Shown: positions 38,918 to 48,002 of the stretch, in pieces
Layout of the letters: every line of letters begins with the position of its first letter
Position numbering within the stretch: position 1 is the stretch's first letter
Assembly: GCF_000376945.1 (NCBI RefSeq)
Contig: NZ_AQXU01000020.1
Location: 1 to 64,000 of the forward strand
From: Leeia oryzae DSM 17879
GTDB lineage: Bacteria > Pseudomonadota > Gammaproteobacteria > Burkholderiales > Leeiaceae
Reading direction: 5' to 3'
Length of the DNA: 64,000 bases
Made by a program: the position numbers and the translations under genes
The notes under the pieces: model-generated
Seen by the model: only the letters and a program-made list of their open reading frames with translations
Told to the model about the DNA's origin: nothing
The model's database searches: none

Positions 38918-40366
38918 ATGTTTACAGCTCCATTGCTGATCAATGGCATTCAGACCAATGCTGAGGCCACTTTCGTGCGCCGTAGCCCCGTAAATAACGA
39001 AATCGCGACGACGGCTGCAGCAGCAAGCCTGTCAGATGTAGACACCGCCATTGCCGCCGCAAGCCAGGCTTTTCCAGCGTGGGCTGCCATGCCTCCCGCG
39101 CAGCGTCGCAGCTTACTGCTGAAAGCGGCAGACTTGCTTGATAGCAGAACGCCAGACTTTATTGCGCTTGGCGTAGCGGAAGCAGGCGGGAAACCAATGT
39201 GGTACGGTTTTAATGCAATGCTCGCCGGTAATATCTTGCGTGAAGCTGCAAGCATGGTGACTCAGATCTGTGGTGAAATCATTCCGTCGAATGTACCAGG
39301 GAACATGGCAATGGGCGTCAGACAAGCCTGTGGCGTGGTGGTTGGCATTGCCCCCTGGAATGCGCCCGTCATTTTGGGTGTGCGGGCCATTGCCATGCCT
39401 TTGGCGTGCGGCAACACGGTCATCCTGAAAAGCTCTGAACTATGCCCTGCCCTGCATTTGCTGATTGGTGAAGTATTGAATGATGCAGGCTTTCCGCCAG
39501 GTGTCGTCAATGTCATCAGCAACGCCCCTGAAGATGCCGCCGCCATTGTCGAACGCCTCATTGCCGCGCCCAGTGTCAAACGGATTAATTTTACCGGATC
39601 AACACGGGTGGGCAAGGTCGTGGCAGCGTTGGGTGCCAAGTATCTTAAGCCTGTACTACTGGAGCTGGGCGGTAAAAACCCGCTGGTGATTCTTGATGAT
39701 GCAAATCTTGAAGAAGCGGTGAACGCGGCTGTTTTTGGTTCATTCTTTAACCAAGGACAAATTTGCATGTCGACCGAAAGAATTATCGTTCAGGAAAAGA
39801 TCGCAGATGATTTTGTCGCCGCTTTCGCCAAACGAACGGCTGCTATCCGAGCCGGCCTGCCACAAGATGAGCAAAGCCAGTTAGGATTACTGATTGATGC
39901 AAGTGCTGGCGACCGCGCAAAAGCACTGGCAGCAGATGCAGTGCAGCAAGGAGGCAAGCTGGTTACCGGACCTCTTGCGTGTGAAAACACGCTCATGCAG
40001 CCAGCGATTGTGGATGGCGTCACATCCAGTATGCGCATCTATCACGACGAATCTTTTGCCCCGATTGTCGGTATAGTCCGAGTAAAGAGTGATGAAGAAG
40101 CCATTGCTTGTGCAAACGATACCGAATACGGTCTGAGTGCGGCAGTATTTAGCCAGGATGTCTCCCGCGCAATGAATATTGCCCGTCAGATCGAGTCTGG
40201 CATTTGTCACATTAATGGCCCGACAGTACATGACGAAGCACAAATGCCGTTTGGTGGAGTTAAATCTAGCGGATACGGGCGTTTTGGCGGAAAAGCAGCC
40301 ATTAATGAATTCACTGACCTTCGCTGGATTACCCTCCAGAGTGGCTCACGGCACTACCCGATCTGA
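38918..40366 (+). CDS. vdh: Vanillin (benzaldehyde) dehydrogenase
   Basis: Vdh oxidises vanillin to vanillate, and likely 4-hydroxybenzaldehyde to 4-hydroxybenzoate, with NAD. The 482-residue aldehyde dehydrogenase has catalytic C283 (NQGQICMSTERI) and E249 (LLELGGKNP), and the NAD motif FTGSTRVGKVV. GVVVGIAPWNAPVILG is typical of the vanillin/salicylaldehyde branch. GAAGGAG lies 7 bases before the ATG. The 123 bases between ech and vdh contain a perfect CCAAGCGCTTGG palindrome at 38893-38904, and fcs follows after 6 bases. Confidence 0.92.
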   Translation: MFTAPLLINGIQTNAEATFVRRSPVNNEIATTAAAASLSDVDTAIAAASQAFPAWAAMPPAQRRSLLLKAADLLDSRTPDFIALGVAEAGGKPMWYGFNAMLAGNILREAASMVTQICGEIIPSNVPGNMAMGVRQACGVVVGIAPWNAPVILGVRAIAMPLACGNTVILKSSELCPALHLLIGEVLNDAGFPPGVVNVISNAPEDAAAIVERLIAAPSVKRINFTGSTRVGKVVAALGAKYLKPVLLELGGKNPLVILDDANLEEAVNAAVFGSFFNQGQICMSTERIIVQEKIADDFVAAFAKRTAAIRAGLPQDEQSQLGLLIDASAGDRAKALAADAVQQGGKLVTGPLACENTLMQPAIVDGVTSSMRIYHDESFAPIVGIVRVKSDEEAIACANDTEYGLSAAVFSQDVSRAMNIARQIESGICHINGPTVHDEAQMPFGGVKSSGYGRFGGKAAINEFTDLRWITLQSGSRHYPI

Positions 40367-40372
40367 GGAGGC

Positions 40373-42235
40373 ATGATGTCTGTCAAGTCAGCCCAAAGTC
40401 ATGCGAACGAATACCGACCCGTTTCTATTGGCTCGTATTCGATGAAGCATGAGCAAGATGCGGCCGGGAACTGGATACTGACATCTGAAGAGCCGCTGGG
40501 GGACTATCCCCAGCGTCTTTTTGACTGTCTGATTTCTGGAGCCAGCGCATACCCTGATCGTATTTTTATGGCCGAACGCGGATCAGAAAGTGAATGGATA
40601 CACCTCAGTTATGCTGAAATGTACGCGCGAGTTCGCTGCATTGGCCAAGCCCTGCTAGATAGAGGGCTTTCGCCTGACCGGCCCGTGCTGATCATGTCCG
40701 GAAATGACCTTGCCCATATTCAGCTGGCACTGGCCTCCATGCTGGCAGGTGCCGCCTACTGTCCTTTGTCCCCGGCTTACTCGCTTCATACCAGTAATCC
40801 AGAGAAGCTGGTCCATATGGTGCAATTACTTACCCCTGGGTTGGTTTTTGCAAGTGATGGTGACGCGTTTGAGCAGGCTATCCGAACCGTCATCCCTGCC
40901 AAGACCGAGGTTGTCTTGCTGCGAGGGTCCCTCAAGGACAGAAAAGTAACCTACTTTGACGAACTGTTAAGGACCCCGCCATCCACTATTGATCAGCAGA
41001 GCGAAACCATTGCACCTGATGCAATTGCCAAATTCCTGTTTACATCGGGCTCAACCAAACTGCCCAAAGCAGTACCCTGTACCCATCGCATGCTGTGTAG
41101 CAATCAGCAGATGCTCCGGCAAGCAATGCCCGTGTTTGCAGAAGAGCCACCAGTCATCGTAGATTGGCTCCCATGGAACCACACTTTTGGCGGCAGCCAC
41201 AATGTTGGCATTGCCTTATACAACGGGGGCAGCTATTACATTGATGATGGAAAGCCAACGTCAAAAGACTTTGTGAAGACCATTCGGAATCTGAAGTCGG
41301 TCGCGCCCACCGTGCTGTTTAATGTCCCCAAAGGCTGGGAACTCCTGACAGAAGCGTTAGAGTCAGAGCCCGACTTGCGAGACAGCTTTTTCTCGAAGAT
41401 AAAACTATTCTTCTTTGCTGGTGCAGGGTTATCTCAGGCCGCCTGGGACAGGCTGGAAAGCGTGACGAAGACGTATTGCGGTCAAAAAATACGCATCATG
41501 GCAGGATTGGGCATGACTGAAACGGCCCCCTCATGTACGTTCACCACATCAGCCATCATGCAAGCCGGCTATGTTGGCATCCCGGCTCCTGGGGTCACTG
41601 TCAAACTAACACCCAAAAACGGCAAACTTGAAGCCCGTTTTCGCGGCCCCAATGTCATGCCTGCCTATTGGCGTAACCCGGAGCAAACAGCAGAAGCGTT
41701 TGATGAAGACGGCTTCTATTGCAGTGGCGATGCGGTGTGTTTTGTAGATGCGGCCAATCCATCTCTCGGCTTAATGTTTGATGGACGAATTACAGAAGAC
41801 TTCAAGTTGTCCACCGGTACATTCGTGAGCGTTGGCCCGATGCGTGCCCGGATCATCAGCTCAGGTGCACCCTATGTACAAGATGTGGTAGTCACTGGGC
41901 TTAACAGAGACGATATTGGCATCATGATTTTCCCGCGTCTTGAAAGCTGTCAAAAACTGGCGCAGTTAGCTCACTATGACCACCCTTCCCAAGTGCTGAA
42001 CCACCCTGCAGTACAACGCTACTTTAGCCACTTGCTTACAGAATTAAACCAAGCGGCAACAGGGTCCGCCTCCCGTATCGCACGGATGTGCCTGCTAGAA
42101 GAACCCCCATCAATTGATCATGCAGAAATCACGGACAAAGGCTCAATCAATCAGCGCGCAGTCCTGGATCGTCGTGCCCAAATTGTGGATGCACTACACA
42201 ACAGCACGCTACCGGTCATGTTTCTAGCAGGATAA
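40373..42235 (+). CDS. fcs: Feruloyl-CoA synthetase
   Basis: This acyl-adenylate enzyme activates ferulate and other hydroxycinnamates with ATP and CoA. The 620 residues carry the AMP-binding motif FTSGSTKLPKAVP near residue 223. DWLPWNHTFGGSHNVG and GLGMTETAPS follow, with YCSGDAVCFVD near residue 455 for ribose binding. The motif has K where most family members have G, which is common in the Fcs branch. AGGAGG lies immediately before the start. It is the third gene of the operon; the vdh stop is 6 bases upstream. Confidence 0.92.
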   Translation: MMSVKSAQSHANEYRPVSIGSYSMKHEQDAAGNWILTSEEPLGDYPQRLFDCLISGASAYPDRIFMAERGSESEWIHLSYAEMYARVRCIGQALLDRGLSPDRPVLIMSGNDLAHIQLALASMLAGAAYCPLSPAYSLHTSNPEKLVHMVQLLTPGLVFASDGDAFEQAIRTVIPAKTEVVLLRGSLKDRKVTYFDELLRTPPSTIDQQSETIAPDAIAKFLFTSGSTKLPKAVPCTHRMLCSNQQMLRQAMPVFAEEPPVIVDWLPWNHTFGGSHNVGIALYNGGSYYIDDGKPTSKDFVKTIRNLKSVAPTVLFNVPKGWELLTEALESEPDLRDSFFSKIKLFFFAGAGLSQAAWDRLESVTKTYCGQKIRIMAGLGMTETAPSCTFTTSAIMQAGYVGIPAPGVTVKLTPKNGKLEARFRGPNVMPAYWRNPEQTAEAFDEDGFYCSGDAVCFVDAANPSLGLMFDGRITEDFKLSTGTFVSVGPMRARIISSGAPYVQDVVVTGLNRDDIGIMIFPRLESCQKLAQLAHYDHPSQVLNHPAVQRYFSHLLTELNQAATGSASRIARMCLLEEPPSIDHAEITDKGSINQRAVLDRRAQIVDALHNSTLPVMFLAG

Positions 42236-42239
42236 ATCT

Positions 42240-42275
42240 GCCCTTGCCCGTCCTTGTAATGGCTCGGGCAAGGGC
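42240..42275 (+). other. Strong hairpin between fcs and the thiolase gene
   Basis: GCCCTTGCCCG (42240-42250) and CGGGCAAGGGC (42265-42275) form a perfect 11-bp stem with a 14-base loop. It begins 5 bases after the fcs stop and ends 9 bases before the thiolase ATG. No U-tract follows, so it may be an RNA-stability or processing element, or a partial terminator that lowers thiolase expression. Confidence 0.6.
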
Positions 42276-42284
42276 CTTGGGAGT

Positions 42285-43544
42285 ATGCAAGTGGCGTCAC
42301 AACACGGAATTTTTGCATCTTACGATGACATCTGGCTGCTAGATGCCATCAGAACACCATTCGCTGATTACAACGGCGCCCTTGGCGTAAACTCGCCAAC
42401 GGATATGGGTATTGCTGTTGCAAAAACTTTACTGGCACGGCAACCCGGCATCAAGCCATCAGTTGGACACGTATTTGCAGGCAATATGGCACAAGCCAGC
42501 TTCGATGCCTACATGCTGCCGCGTCATATCACTCTGTATGCAGGTTTACCGCTGCATGTACCATCCACACTGACACAGAGAATATGCGGTACCGGTATTG
42601 AGCTGTTGATGCAAGCCGCAGATCAGGTGTCGCTAGGAAGAATGAATGCGGGTTTATGTGTCGGGACAGAATCCATGTCCCGCAACCCGATGGTAGCCTA
42701 TACCCATCGTACCGGATTCAAGCTTGGAAAAGTCGAGTTTGGTGACTTCCTATGGGAGGCATTAACAGACCCAGCGATAGGATGCTCCATGGGGCAAACC
42801 GCTGAAACGCTAGCCCGCCAGTACAGGATTTCTCGAGATGAAGCAGATCAGTTCGCCGTCAGGAGCTTTGAGCGAGCCCTATCAGCCAGAGAGGCTGGCC
42901 ACCTGAAAAACGAGGTTATCTCGCTACAAACTGTCAGGTTTGATATGCCTGGTTATCAACCGAGAGAACTGAGTATACGGCACCATGATGCCACACCATT
43001 AATGCATGACTCACACCCTCGCCCCACTACGAAAAGCACTTTGACAGCCCTCCCCGCCGTATTTGGCGGTGTACAGACAGCAGGTAATAGTGCAGCCATA
43101 GTCGATGGCGCTTCTGCCGCCCTCATCGGTAATCGCAAAACCTTACTCGAATGTAACACGCAACCGCTAGCAAAGATCAGGGCCATCAGCGTTGTCGGCG
43201 TCCCCCCGGAAATAATGGGGATGGGTCCTGCAGCAGCTATTCGTCTGTTAATTGAGAAAACAGGACTCAGCCTTCAAGAGATTGGCTGCTTTGAGATAAA
43301 TGAAGCGTTTGCAGCACAATGCCTGGCAGTCATGCGAGAACTCTCATTAGATGAAGGCATCGTTAATCTCAGCGGAGGGGCCATTGCCATCGGTCATCCA
43401 CTCGCCGCAACAGGCCTCCGACAAGTACAAACCTTGGCCAGGCAAATGGTCAGAGACCATCTCCAGTATGGCATTGCTTCCGCCTGCATAGGTGGTGGTC
43501 AAGGTATTGCGATACTGCTTGAACATCCAAACAATCGCAAATGA
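42285..43544 (+). CDS. Acetyl-CoA acetyltransferase/beta-ketothiolase
   Basis: The 419-residue thiolase has the acyl-carrying cysteine at C101 (LTQRICGTGIELL). The second active-site set is NEAFAAQCLAV, GGAIAIGHPLAATG and CIGGGQGIA. Homologues called aat lie next to fcs/ech/vdh in Pseudomonas. They may recycle acetyl-CoA, or serve an alternative thiolytic route from feruloyl-CoA to vanilloyl-CoA. A GGGAG site sits very close to the ATG, in the shadow of the hairpin. It ends the ferulate operon before a chemoreceptor gene. Confidence 0.9.
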   Translation: MQVASQHGIFASYDDIWLLDAIRTPFADYNGALGVNSPTDMGIAVAKTLLARQPGIKPSVGHVFAGNMAQASFDAYMLPRHITLYAGLPLHVPSTLTQRICGTGIELLMQAADQVSLGRMNAGLCVGTESMSRNPMVAYTHRTGFKLGKVEFGDFLWEALTDPAIGCSMGQTAETLARQYRISRDEADQFAVRSFERALSAREAGHLKNEVISLQTVRFDMPGYQPRELSIRHHDATPLMHDSHPRPTTKSTLTALPAVFGGVQTAGNSAAIVDGASAALIGNRKTLLECNTQPLAKIRAISVVGVPPEIMGMGPAAAIRLLIEKTGLSLQEIGCFEINEAFAAQCLAVMRELSLDEGIVNLSGGAIAIGHPLAATGLRQVQTLARQMVRDHLQYGIASACIGGGQGIAILLEHPNNRK

Positions 43545-43598
43545 ATAAAACTCGCTTGCAATAGCCAGAAGTTTTTGCCGCTTACAAAAGACTGGATT

Positions 43599-44549
43599 AT
43601 GAAACATAACAGCAACTTGATATTTCCCACCGTGTTAGTGCTCACCAGCTTTGTATTGACCCATTGGTTAGCCCGGTTTGACATGTGGTGGTTTTCAATG
43701 GCGCCAGGGATGATATGCCTGATAATCATTTATCGTTATCATGCAAAACTGACCAAGGTGCTGCGAGCCCAGGCCTTACTGCCACAGCAATCTCACAGCC
43801 AGCCTGCCGCTCCATCGATTGCGACACAAGCCCTGCCTGAAAATGCGCAGGTCAGAGAAGAAATACTTCATCACAAGACCATTCCGGCAGATAATTCTAA
43901 AGTGCTTAACGATATGGCAAGCACGTTGCAAGCATTGGAAAAAATGATTGCCGATCAGGTCTCACACGCCCGTCATGCTGGCACGATTGCCCTCAAGTCA
44001 CAGGAAAACACACTGGACAACGCGAAGTCAGCAAGCGAAACCGCACGTATCATGCAACAATTATTTGGTAGTGCGCACCACTTCTCTGACGTACTGGCAC
44101 AATTGACCAGCCAATCAGAAGAGATTAGTGGATTGGTGAGTGATATTCAGGGCATCGCGAGGCAAACCAATCTGCTAGCCTTGAATGCAGCCATTGAAGC
44201 AGCCAGAGCAGGTGAAGCGGGCAGAGGTTTTGCCGTCGTTGCCGATGAAGTCCGAAGACTGGCAGAAAGAGTGGACCGCTCCAGCCTGGATATCGGGGTC
44301 ATCGCGGCCAGATTCAAGGACAATGCCGAAACCGCCAGTTTACATGTGTCTGTCGCGTGTGAAAGTGCATCAGACGGCGTGCTGCGTGTTGAACAGATAG
44401 AAAATGAAATGAAGGAAATGCATGCTGCCGCCATCCGGCGTGTCGGCATCACAAAAATGGCTGTCGAAAACGGAGAGCACCAAATTTCGCTGTGTCTGAA
44501 TATCCTTCAATCGCTGCAAGGACTACACGCCAATGCTGCCTGCCAATAA
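43599..44549 (+). CDS. Methyl-accepting chemotaxis protein without a periplasmic domain
   Basis: From ATG 43599 the protein has 316 residues. Two membrane helices lie at about residues 6-23 ([17 protein letters not shown]) and 30-45 ([12 protein letters not shown]), with only a few residues between them. A linker of about 100 residues then leads to the signalling hairpin tip ([41 protein letters not shown]). There is no HAMP domain and no CheR-binding pentapeptide at the end. Such receptors usually sense cytoplasmic or membrane energy signals. Its place after the ferulate operon suggests a role in metabolism-dependent taxis to aromatics, which is inference. Confidence 0.8.
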   Translation: MKHNSNLIFPTVLVLTSFVLTHWLARFDMWWFSMAPGMICLIIIYRYHAKLTKVLRAQALLPQQSHSQPAAPSIATQALPENAQVREEILHHKTIPADNSKVLNDMASTLQALEKMIADQVSHARHAGTIALKSQENTLDNAKSASETARIMQQLFGSAHHFSDVLAQLTSQSEEISGLVSDIQGIARQTNLLALNAAIEAARAGEAGRGFAVVADEVRRLAERVDRSSLDIGVIAARFKDNAETASLHVSVACESASDGVLRVEQIENEMKEMHAAAIRRVGITKMAVENGEHQISLCLNILQSLQGLHANAACQ

Positions 44550-45384
44550 GTTATCTCGGGTTCATGCGCTTAAGCCAGCCGTACCTGCTTTTACTGAGGC
44601 TGTGTATATCGGCAACGACTGGCTATTATATGCGACGGATCATGGCTCACATGATGCCGCAGAAATGATTGCCCCCTGTCTCATCTTGAGTCAATGCAAT
44701 GATAAATTCACCATTCATTGTGATTCGGCATCATTATCAGTCAATAGCCATGTCATCCTGCATGGCTCAGGCTTGTCTACCCATGGAGAAGGGAATCTCG
44801 CTCTTTTCATCTATTTTGACCCCCTGTCACCTGCCGGCTTGCGTTTGCAGCATCTGGCAGCATCAGCCGGCGGTCTTATGGACTTTCACCAGGCAAGCGA
44901 GCATTTAAGCGATGCAACTGCGCTGGAAGACATCGTACAAGGGGGCATGTCCTGTAACAGTATGCAAGCGTTTGTTAACGATATGTCGCAAATACTTTCG
45001 CCCTTGGAAGCCGTTGGCAAAATTGACCAACGCTTGCAAAAGGTCACCCGGGTTATCAGGGACAAACCCGACGGACGTCCAGATCTGGACCGGCTGGGTG
45101 AAATGGTACACATGTCAGGAGATAATTTACGCAGACTATTCTGCCAAACGACAGGGACAACCTTGTCCCGTTATCAAATGTGGCAACGGTTAAGGCATAT
45201 GGTTCTTTGTGCCTGTGAGAGGCAGCAATCTGGCAAACAGCCGACCATGGAAGAAATGGTGTTTGCGGCCGGATTTTACGATATGCCGCATGCGGCAAAG
45301 ACTATTAAAAAATTCCTGGCCAGAAAGACATCCTCAATTGTCTCACCCGTTTTGTTCAAAAACTGTTGCACCCCAAACTGCTAA
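44533..45384 (+). CDS. AraC-family regulator
   Basis: The 283-residue protein has a helix-turn-helix region at about residues 178-270 ([40 protein letters not shown], quoted here as [15 protein letters not shown]). A second half reads [24 protein letters not shown]. The N-terminal part is a weak cupin-like effector domain. It starts 17 bases inside the chemoreceptor gene, so they share a transcript. Its 3' end overlaps the convergent AraC gene by 29 bases. The target is not clear. Confidence 0.75.
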   Translation: MLPANKLSRVHALKPAVPAFTEAVYIGNDWLLYATDHGSHDAAEMIAPCLILSQCNDKFTIHCDSASLSVNSHVILHGSGLSTHGEGNLALFIYFDPLSPAGLRLQHLAASAGGLMDFHQASEHLSDATALEDIVQGGMSCNSMQAFVNDMSQILSPLEAVGKIDQRLQKVTRVIRDKPDGRPDLDRLGEMVHMSGDNLRRLFCQTTGTTLSRYQMWQRLRHMVLCACERQQSGKQPTMEEMVFAAGFYDMPHAAKTIKKFLARKTSSIVSPVLFKNCCTPNC

Positions 45385-46279
45385 GTCGGGGCCTGAAATT
45401 GGTCAATGATTTTCCGCCATGATGTTCCTCTCTAAAGTGATAAGGCGTTTCACCTGCATTGCGCTTAAAAAAGCGAATAAAGTATGAACTCTCTTCAAAA
45501 CCCAAATTGTTTGCAATGCGGTTAACGGTATCGTTTGAATAGATAAGTTGCCTTTTAGCTTCCAGCATGATTCGCTGATGCAGCAAAGACAAGGGCGGAA
45601 GCCCTGTCTGTTGACGACAAATGTGATTCAAATGCACGGTCGTCATGCATAGCTGATCAGCATATTTCTGAATAGGCCATCGCTCATGGAAGTGATGCTC
45701 AACCAATGCCAGAAACTCAGCCAGAACCTCGGCATTATTACGATGTCGCTTCTGTCGGGTTCGCATGGTGCAAGACGGATGCCCCCTTACTAACTGCACC
45801 AGCAGTTGCTGTAGCAAAGCCGCTTGCATCACATGCCGACCGAGCATGTCACCGTTGAACTCATGCAGAATGGCACTAAAGATTGCTTCAACATGGGAAA
45901 GCTGTCCATCAAGCGGCAATAATTGCGGGTGAGACAGCAAATCGCAGTGCTGCCCCAGAACACCCTGAAATTCATCTAACCAGGTTTGAGACAATGTGAG
46001 CACAACCCCTTCTGTCCCTTGATCAAATAGAAAACCATGGATTGTATTTTTTGGTACTACCTGCAAGGCTGGCCCGGTGACAGTCACCTTATCTCCGTCA
46101 ATATCAATCAAAGCCCTGCCTTTGCGAAGATACAACAACTGACAAAGGTCGGCATGACGGTGCGACTTGATTTCACCGTTATGCGCCTGGCTACGGATAC
46201 TTATTGTTTCACAATGCATGCCATCAAATTCAGACCAGTCATACGCCTCTCCATACAGTTTAAACACAGGGATAATCAC
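45356..46279 (-). CDS. AraC-family regulator with cupin sensor (PobR/HpaA-like)
   Basis: The 307-residue protein begins at a GTG with GAGGGG 8 bases upstream. The N-terminal cupin has SHRHADLCQLLYLRKGRALIDIDGD and VVPKNTIHGFLFD, as in AraC regulators of pobA and hydroxyphenylacetate genes. The helix-turn-helix part lies at about residues 190-290 (WPIQKYADQLCMTTVHLNHICRQQTG, quoted in part; then GFEESSYFIRFFKRNAGETP). It follows the binding-protein gene by 12 bases on the same strand. It may regulate pobA at a distance or the upstream uptake genes. The pobA link is inferred from family resemblance. Confidence 0.78.
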   Translation of the reverse strand: MIIPVFKLYGEAYDWSEFDGMHCETISIRSQAHNGEIKSHRHADLCQLLYLRKGRALIDIDGDKVTVTGPALQVVPKNTIHGFLFDQGTEGVVLTLSQTWLDEFQGVLGQHCDLLSHPQLLPLDGQLSHVEAIFSAILHEFNGDMLGRHVMQAALLQQLLVQLVRGHPSCTMRTRQKRHRNNAEVLAEFLALVEHHFHERWPIQKYADQLCMTTVHLNHICRQQTGLPPLSLLHQRIMLEAKRQLIYSNDTVNRIANNLGFEESSYFIRFFKRNAGETPYHFREEHHGGKSLTNFRPRLSSLGCNSF

Positions 46280-46291
46280 GATAATGTCCCC

Positions 46292-47332
46292 TCATTGTGC
46301 ATTTTCTACGGCTGCATGGGCTGCCTGCCAAGACTTATCTGTATGCACCAAGTCTTCCAGACTGTCGGATGCCAAAGGCGAGTTAATTTCAATCAGATAC
46401 TTCCGGATGGTGCTTATTGCACTCTTTGGACCTGCTCCTGCTTTATTACGTAAAAAGAACGGATGTATCCCATAAAACTTATATGCATTCAGTATTGAAA
46501 TCGCATCCAGCTCCGTAAAGTTCTGCCCTGGCTCTGAAGCAACACTGCGGATGACTGGAAATAGCGCTTTCCAGGTCGCATCATGATTAATCCAGTTAAC
46601 CGCCTGTAACCAGCCCTGATAAAACTGACCTAATGCCACAGGAGATATGCGCTGTTCAAAATCCGGTTGCGCCAAGATACCCTCACTGGCCGGTATACTG
46701 GCGCTATCTGCAACCTCTTCGCCATTACCCTGACGTTTCGCATCCTGTGCATATGGATCATATGTCACAATTAAAGGGTACTTTTTCTCTACGAATTTGC
46801 GTGTCAGTGTTTCTGCAGAAACCTCTTCCAATTTTATATCCGTACTTTTCAACCCTTGGGTAGCAAGAAATCGGGATAGAAAAGCCCCTACACCATACTC
46901 CTTGAGATATACACCAACGGTCGCGCCTTGAAGATCTGCGACCCTTACGCCATTTCGCTTGATGATCTTGTCTGAGCCTATGGCTAGACCTGTCTCGGCC
47001 AGAATATTGAGTGGGGCACCACGCTCTCGAAATGCGTATACCAATCCCAAATTAGTGACAACCAAATCAACTCGACGATTTTTTACGGCATCGAGAATGC
47101 TTTTGTTATCCGTCAGTTTGATGATCTGTACATCCAGGTTCGGGGTTTTCCAGTATCCATGAGCGGATGCCACTGCAACCGGGAGAGACCCGATCCAGGG
47201 GATGAGCCCAACCCTGATTGTCTCGGCATTGCCATGGACTGAAATACATACAAGACACAAGGTCATGAGGCATCTTGCGATCATCATGGGCATCACAAAA
47301 ATGCCTTTTGTTCTCTGACTCAACATATGCAT
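46292..47332 (-). CDS. ABC-type binding protein of the SsuA/NMT1 (nitrate/sulfonate/taurine-like) family
   Basis: The 346-residue protein has a signal peptide (MMIARCLMTLCLVCISVHGNA, better placed if the start is ATG 47293). The mature part has IRVGLIPWIGSLPVAVASAHGYW, then RRVDLVVTNLGLVYAFRERG and LQGATVGVYLKEYGVGAFLSRFL. YPLIVTYDPYA follows. Members bind organic sulfonates, pyrimidine precursors or aromatic acids for an ABC permease. No permease or ATPase is adjacent. It starts one base after the DUF3237 stop (TGACATG) and is followed by an AraC gene. Confidence 0.8.
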   Translation of the reverse strand: MHMLSQRTKGIFVMPMMIARCLMTLCLVCISVHGNAETIRVGLIPWIGSLPVAVASAHGYWKTPNLDVQIIKLTDNKSILDAVKNRRVDLVVTNLGLVYAFRERGAPLNILAETGLAIGSDKIIKRNGVRVADLQGATVGVYLKEYGVGAFLSRFLATQGLKSTDIKLEEVSAETLTRKFVEKKYPLIVTYDPYAQDAKRQGNGEEVADSASIPASEGILAQPDFEQRISPVALGQFYQGWLQAVNWINHDATWKALFPVIRSVASEPGQNFTELDAISILNAYKFYGIHPFFLRNKAGAGPKSAISTIRKYLIEINSPLASDSLEDLVHTDKSWQAAHAAVENAQ

Positions 47333-47333
47333 G

Positions 47334-47807
47334 TCATTTGGCCAGATACAGCCCGATCTTGACCATGTCTGCGGACGGGTAGATCACACGTCCATAAAAC
47401 ATACTGGATTCCAGCCACTGATACTTGCCAATCGCGACCTGAAATACGGGGCGACAATAGCATTGGTAAGTTGACTCCGGGATGGGCCAAATACCGGATT
47501 TTTCCAGCGCTTTTCCCTCTTCGTTCAAGGTCAGCACCCCTGTATTCTGAATATTAATCAGCACCCCATCATCTGTAAGCAGACTATATCTTGCATCCAG
47601 CACCCCCACCCCATCACCACGTTCCAGATAAAAATCTGCCCCGCCAGGTAATACTTGACCGTGGAGTTGGGCTCCGTAAAATTGCCCACCCGTAATCGCA
47701 TAATTAAATCGCCCGCCAGCGCTGGTCATGCCCAGCGCCAACGGCGGGCCAATCGATACGTCAAGCGTTAGCACCAAAGAAAGGTCAAGCTGGGTAGGAA
47801 GACTCAT
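47334..47807 (-). CDS. DUF3237-family protein
   Basis: From ATG 47807 (or GTG 47810) the protein has 157 residues, the usual DUF3237 length. It shows LVLTLDVSIGPPLALGMTSAGGRFNYAITGG, quoted here as GPPLALGMTSAGGRF. PGGADFYLERGDGVGVLDARYSLLTDDG and the end FYGRVIYPSADMVKIGLY also fit. A longer frame reaches TTG 47894, but that lies in the U-tract of the upstream terminator. DUF3237 proteins form small beta-barrels of unknown function and are often found in aromatic and amine catabolism loci. I do not assign a reaction. Confidence 0.8.
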   Translation of the reverse strand: MSLPTQLDLSLVLTLDVSIGPPLALGMTSAGGRFNYAITGGQFYGAQLHGQVLPGGADFYLERGDGVGVLDARYSLLTDDGVLINIQNTGVLTLNEEGKALEKSGIWPIPESTYQCYCRPVFQVAIGKYQWLESSMFYGRVIYPSADMVKIGLYLAK

Positions 47808-47893
47808 CACAATGCAAGCTCCAGAAATACGAATATTCACGTCAGAATAGCGTGGCAACCAAAGCAGGTCTTGTATAGAACGTGCATTCTCCA

Positions 47894-47921
47894 ATAAAAA
47901 AACCGGACGCTTCGTCCGGTT
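47894..47921 (-). terminator. Rho-independent terminator after the amidohydrolase gene
   Basis: AACCGGACG (47901-47909) and CGTCCGGTT (47913-47921) form a perfect 9-bp stem with a 3-base loop. On the minus strand it is followed by a run of T (47900-47896). It lies about 80 bases past the amidohydrolase stop and separates that gene from DUF3237. Confidence 0.88.
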
Positions 47922-48002
47922 GATTTATGAGATAAGACTTGAAGTCAAACATATCTATCGGTGATGCCTGCCATCTCCAGCCAGACATTTTGCCAAGCAA
48001 AT

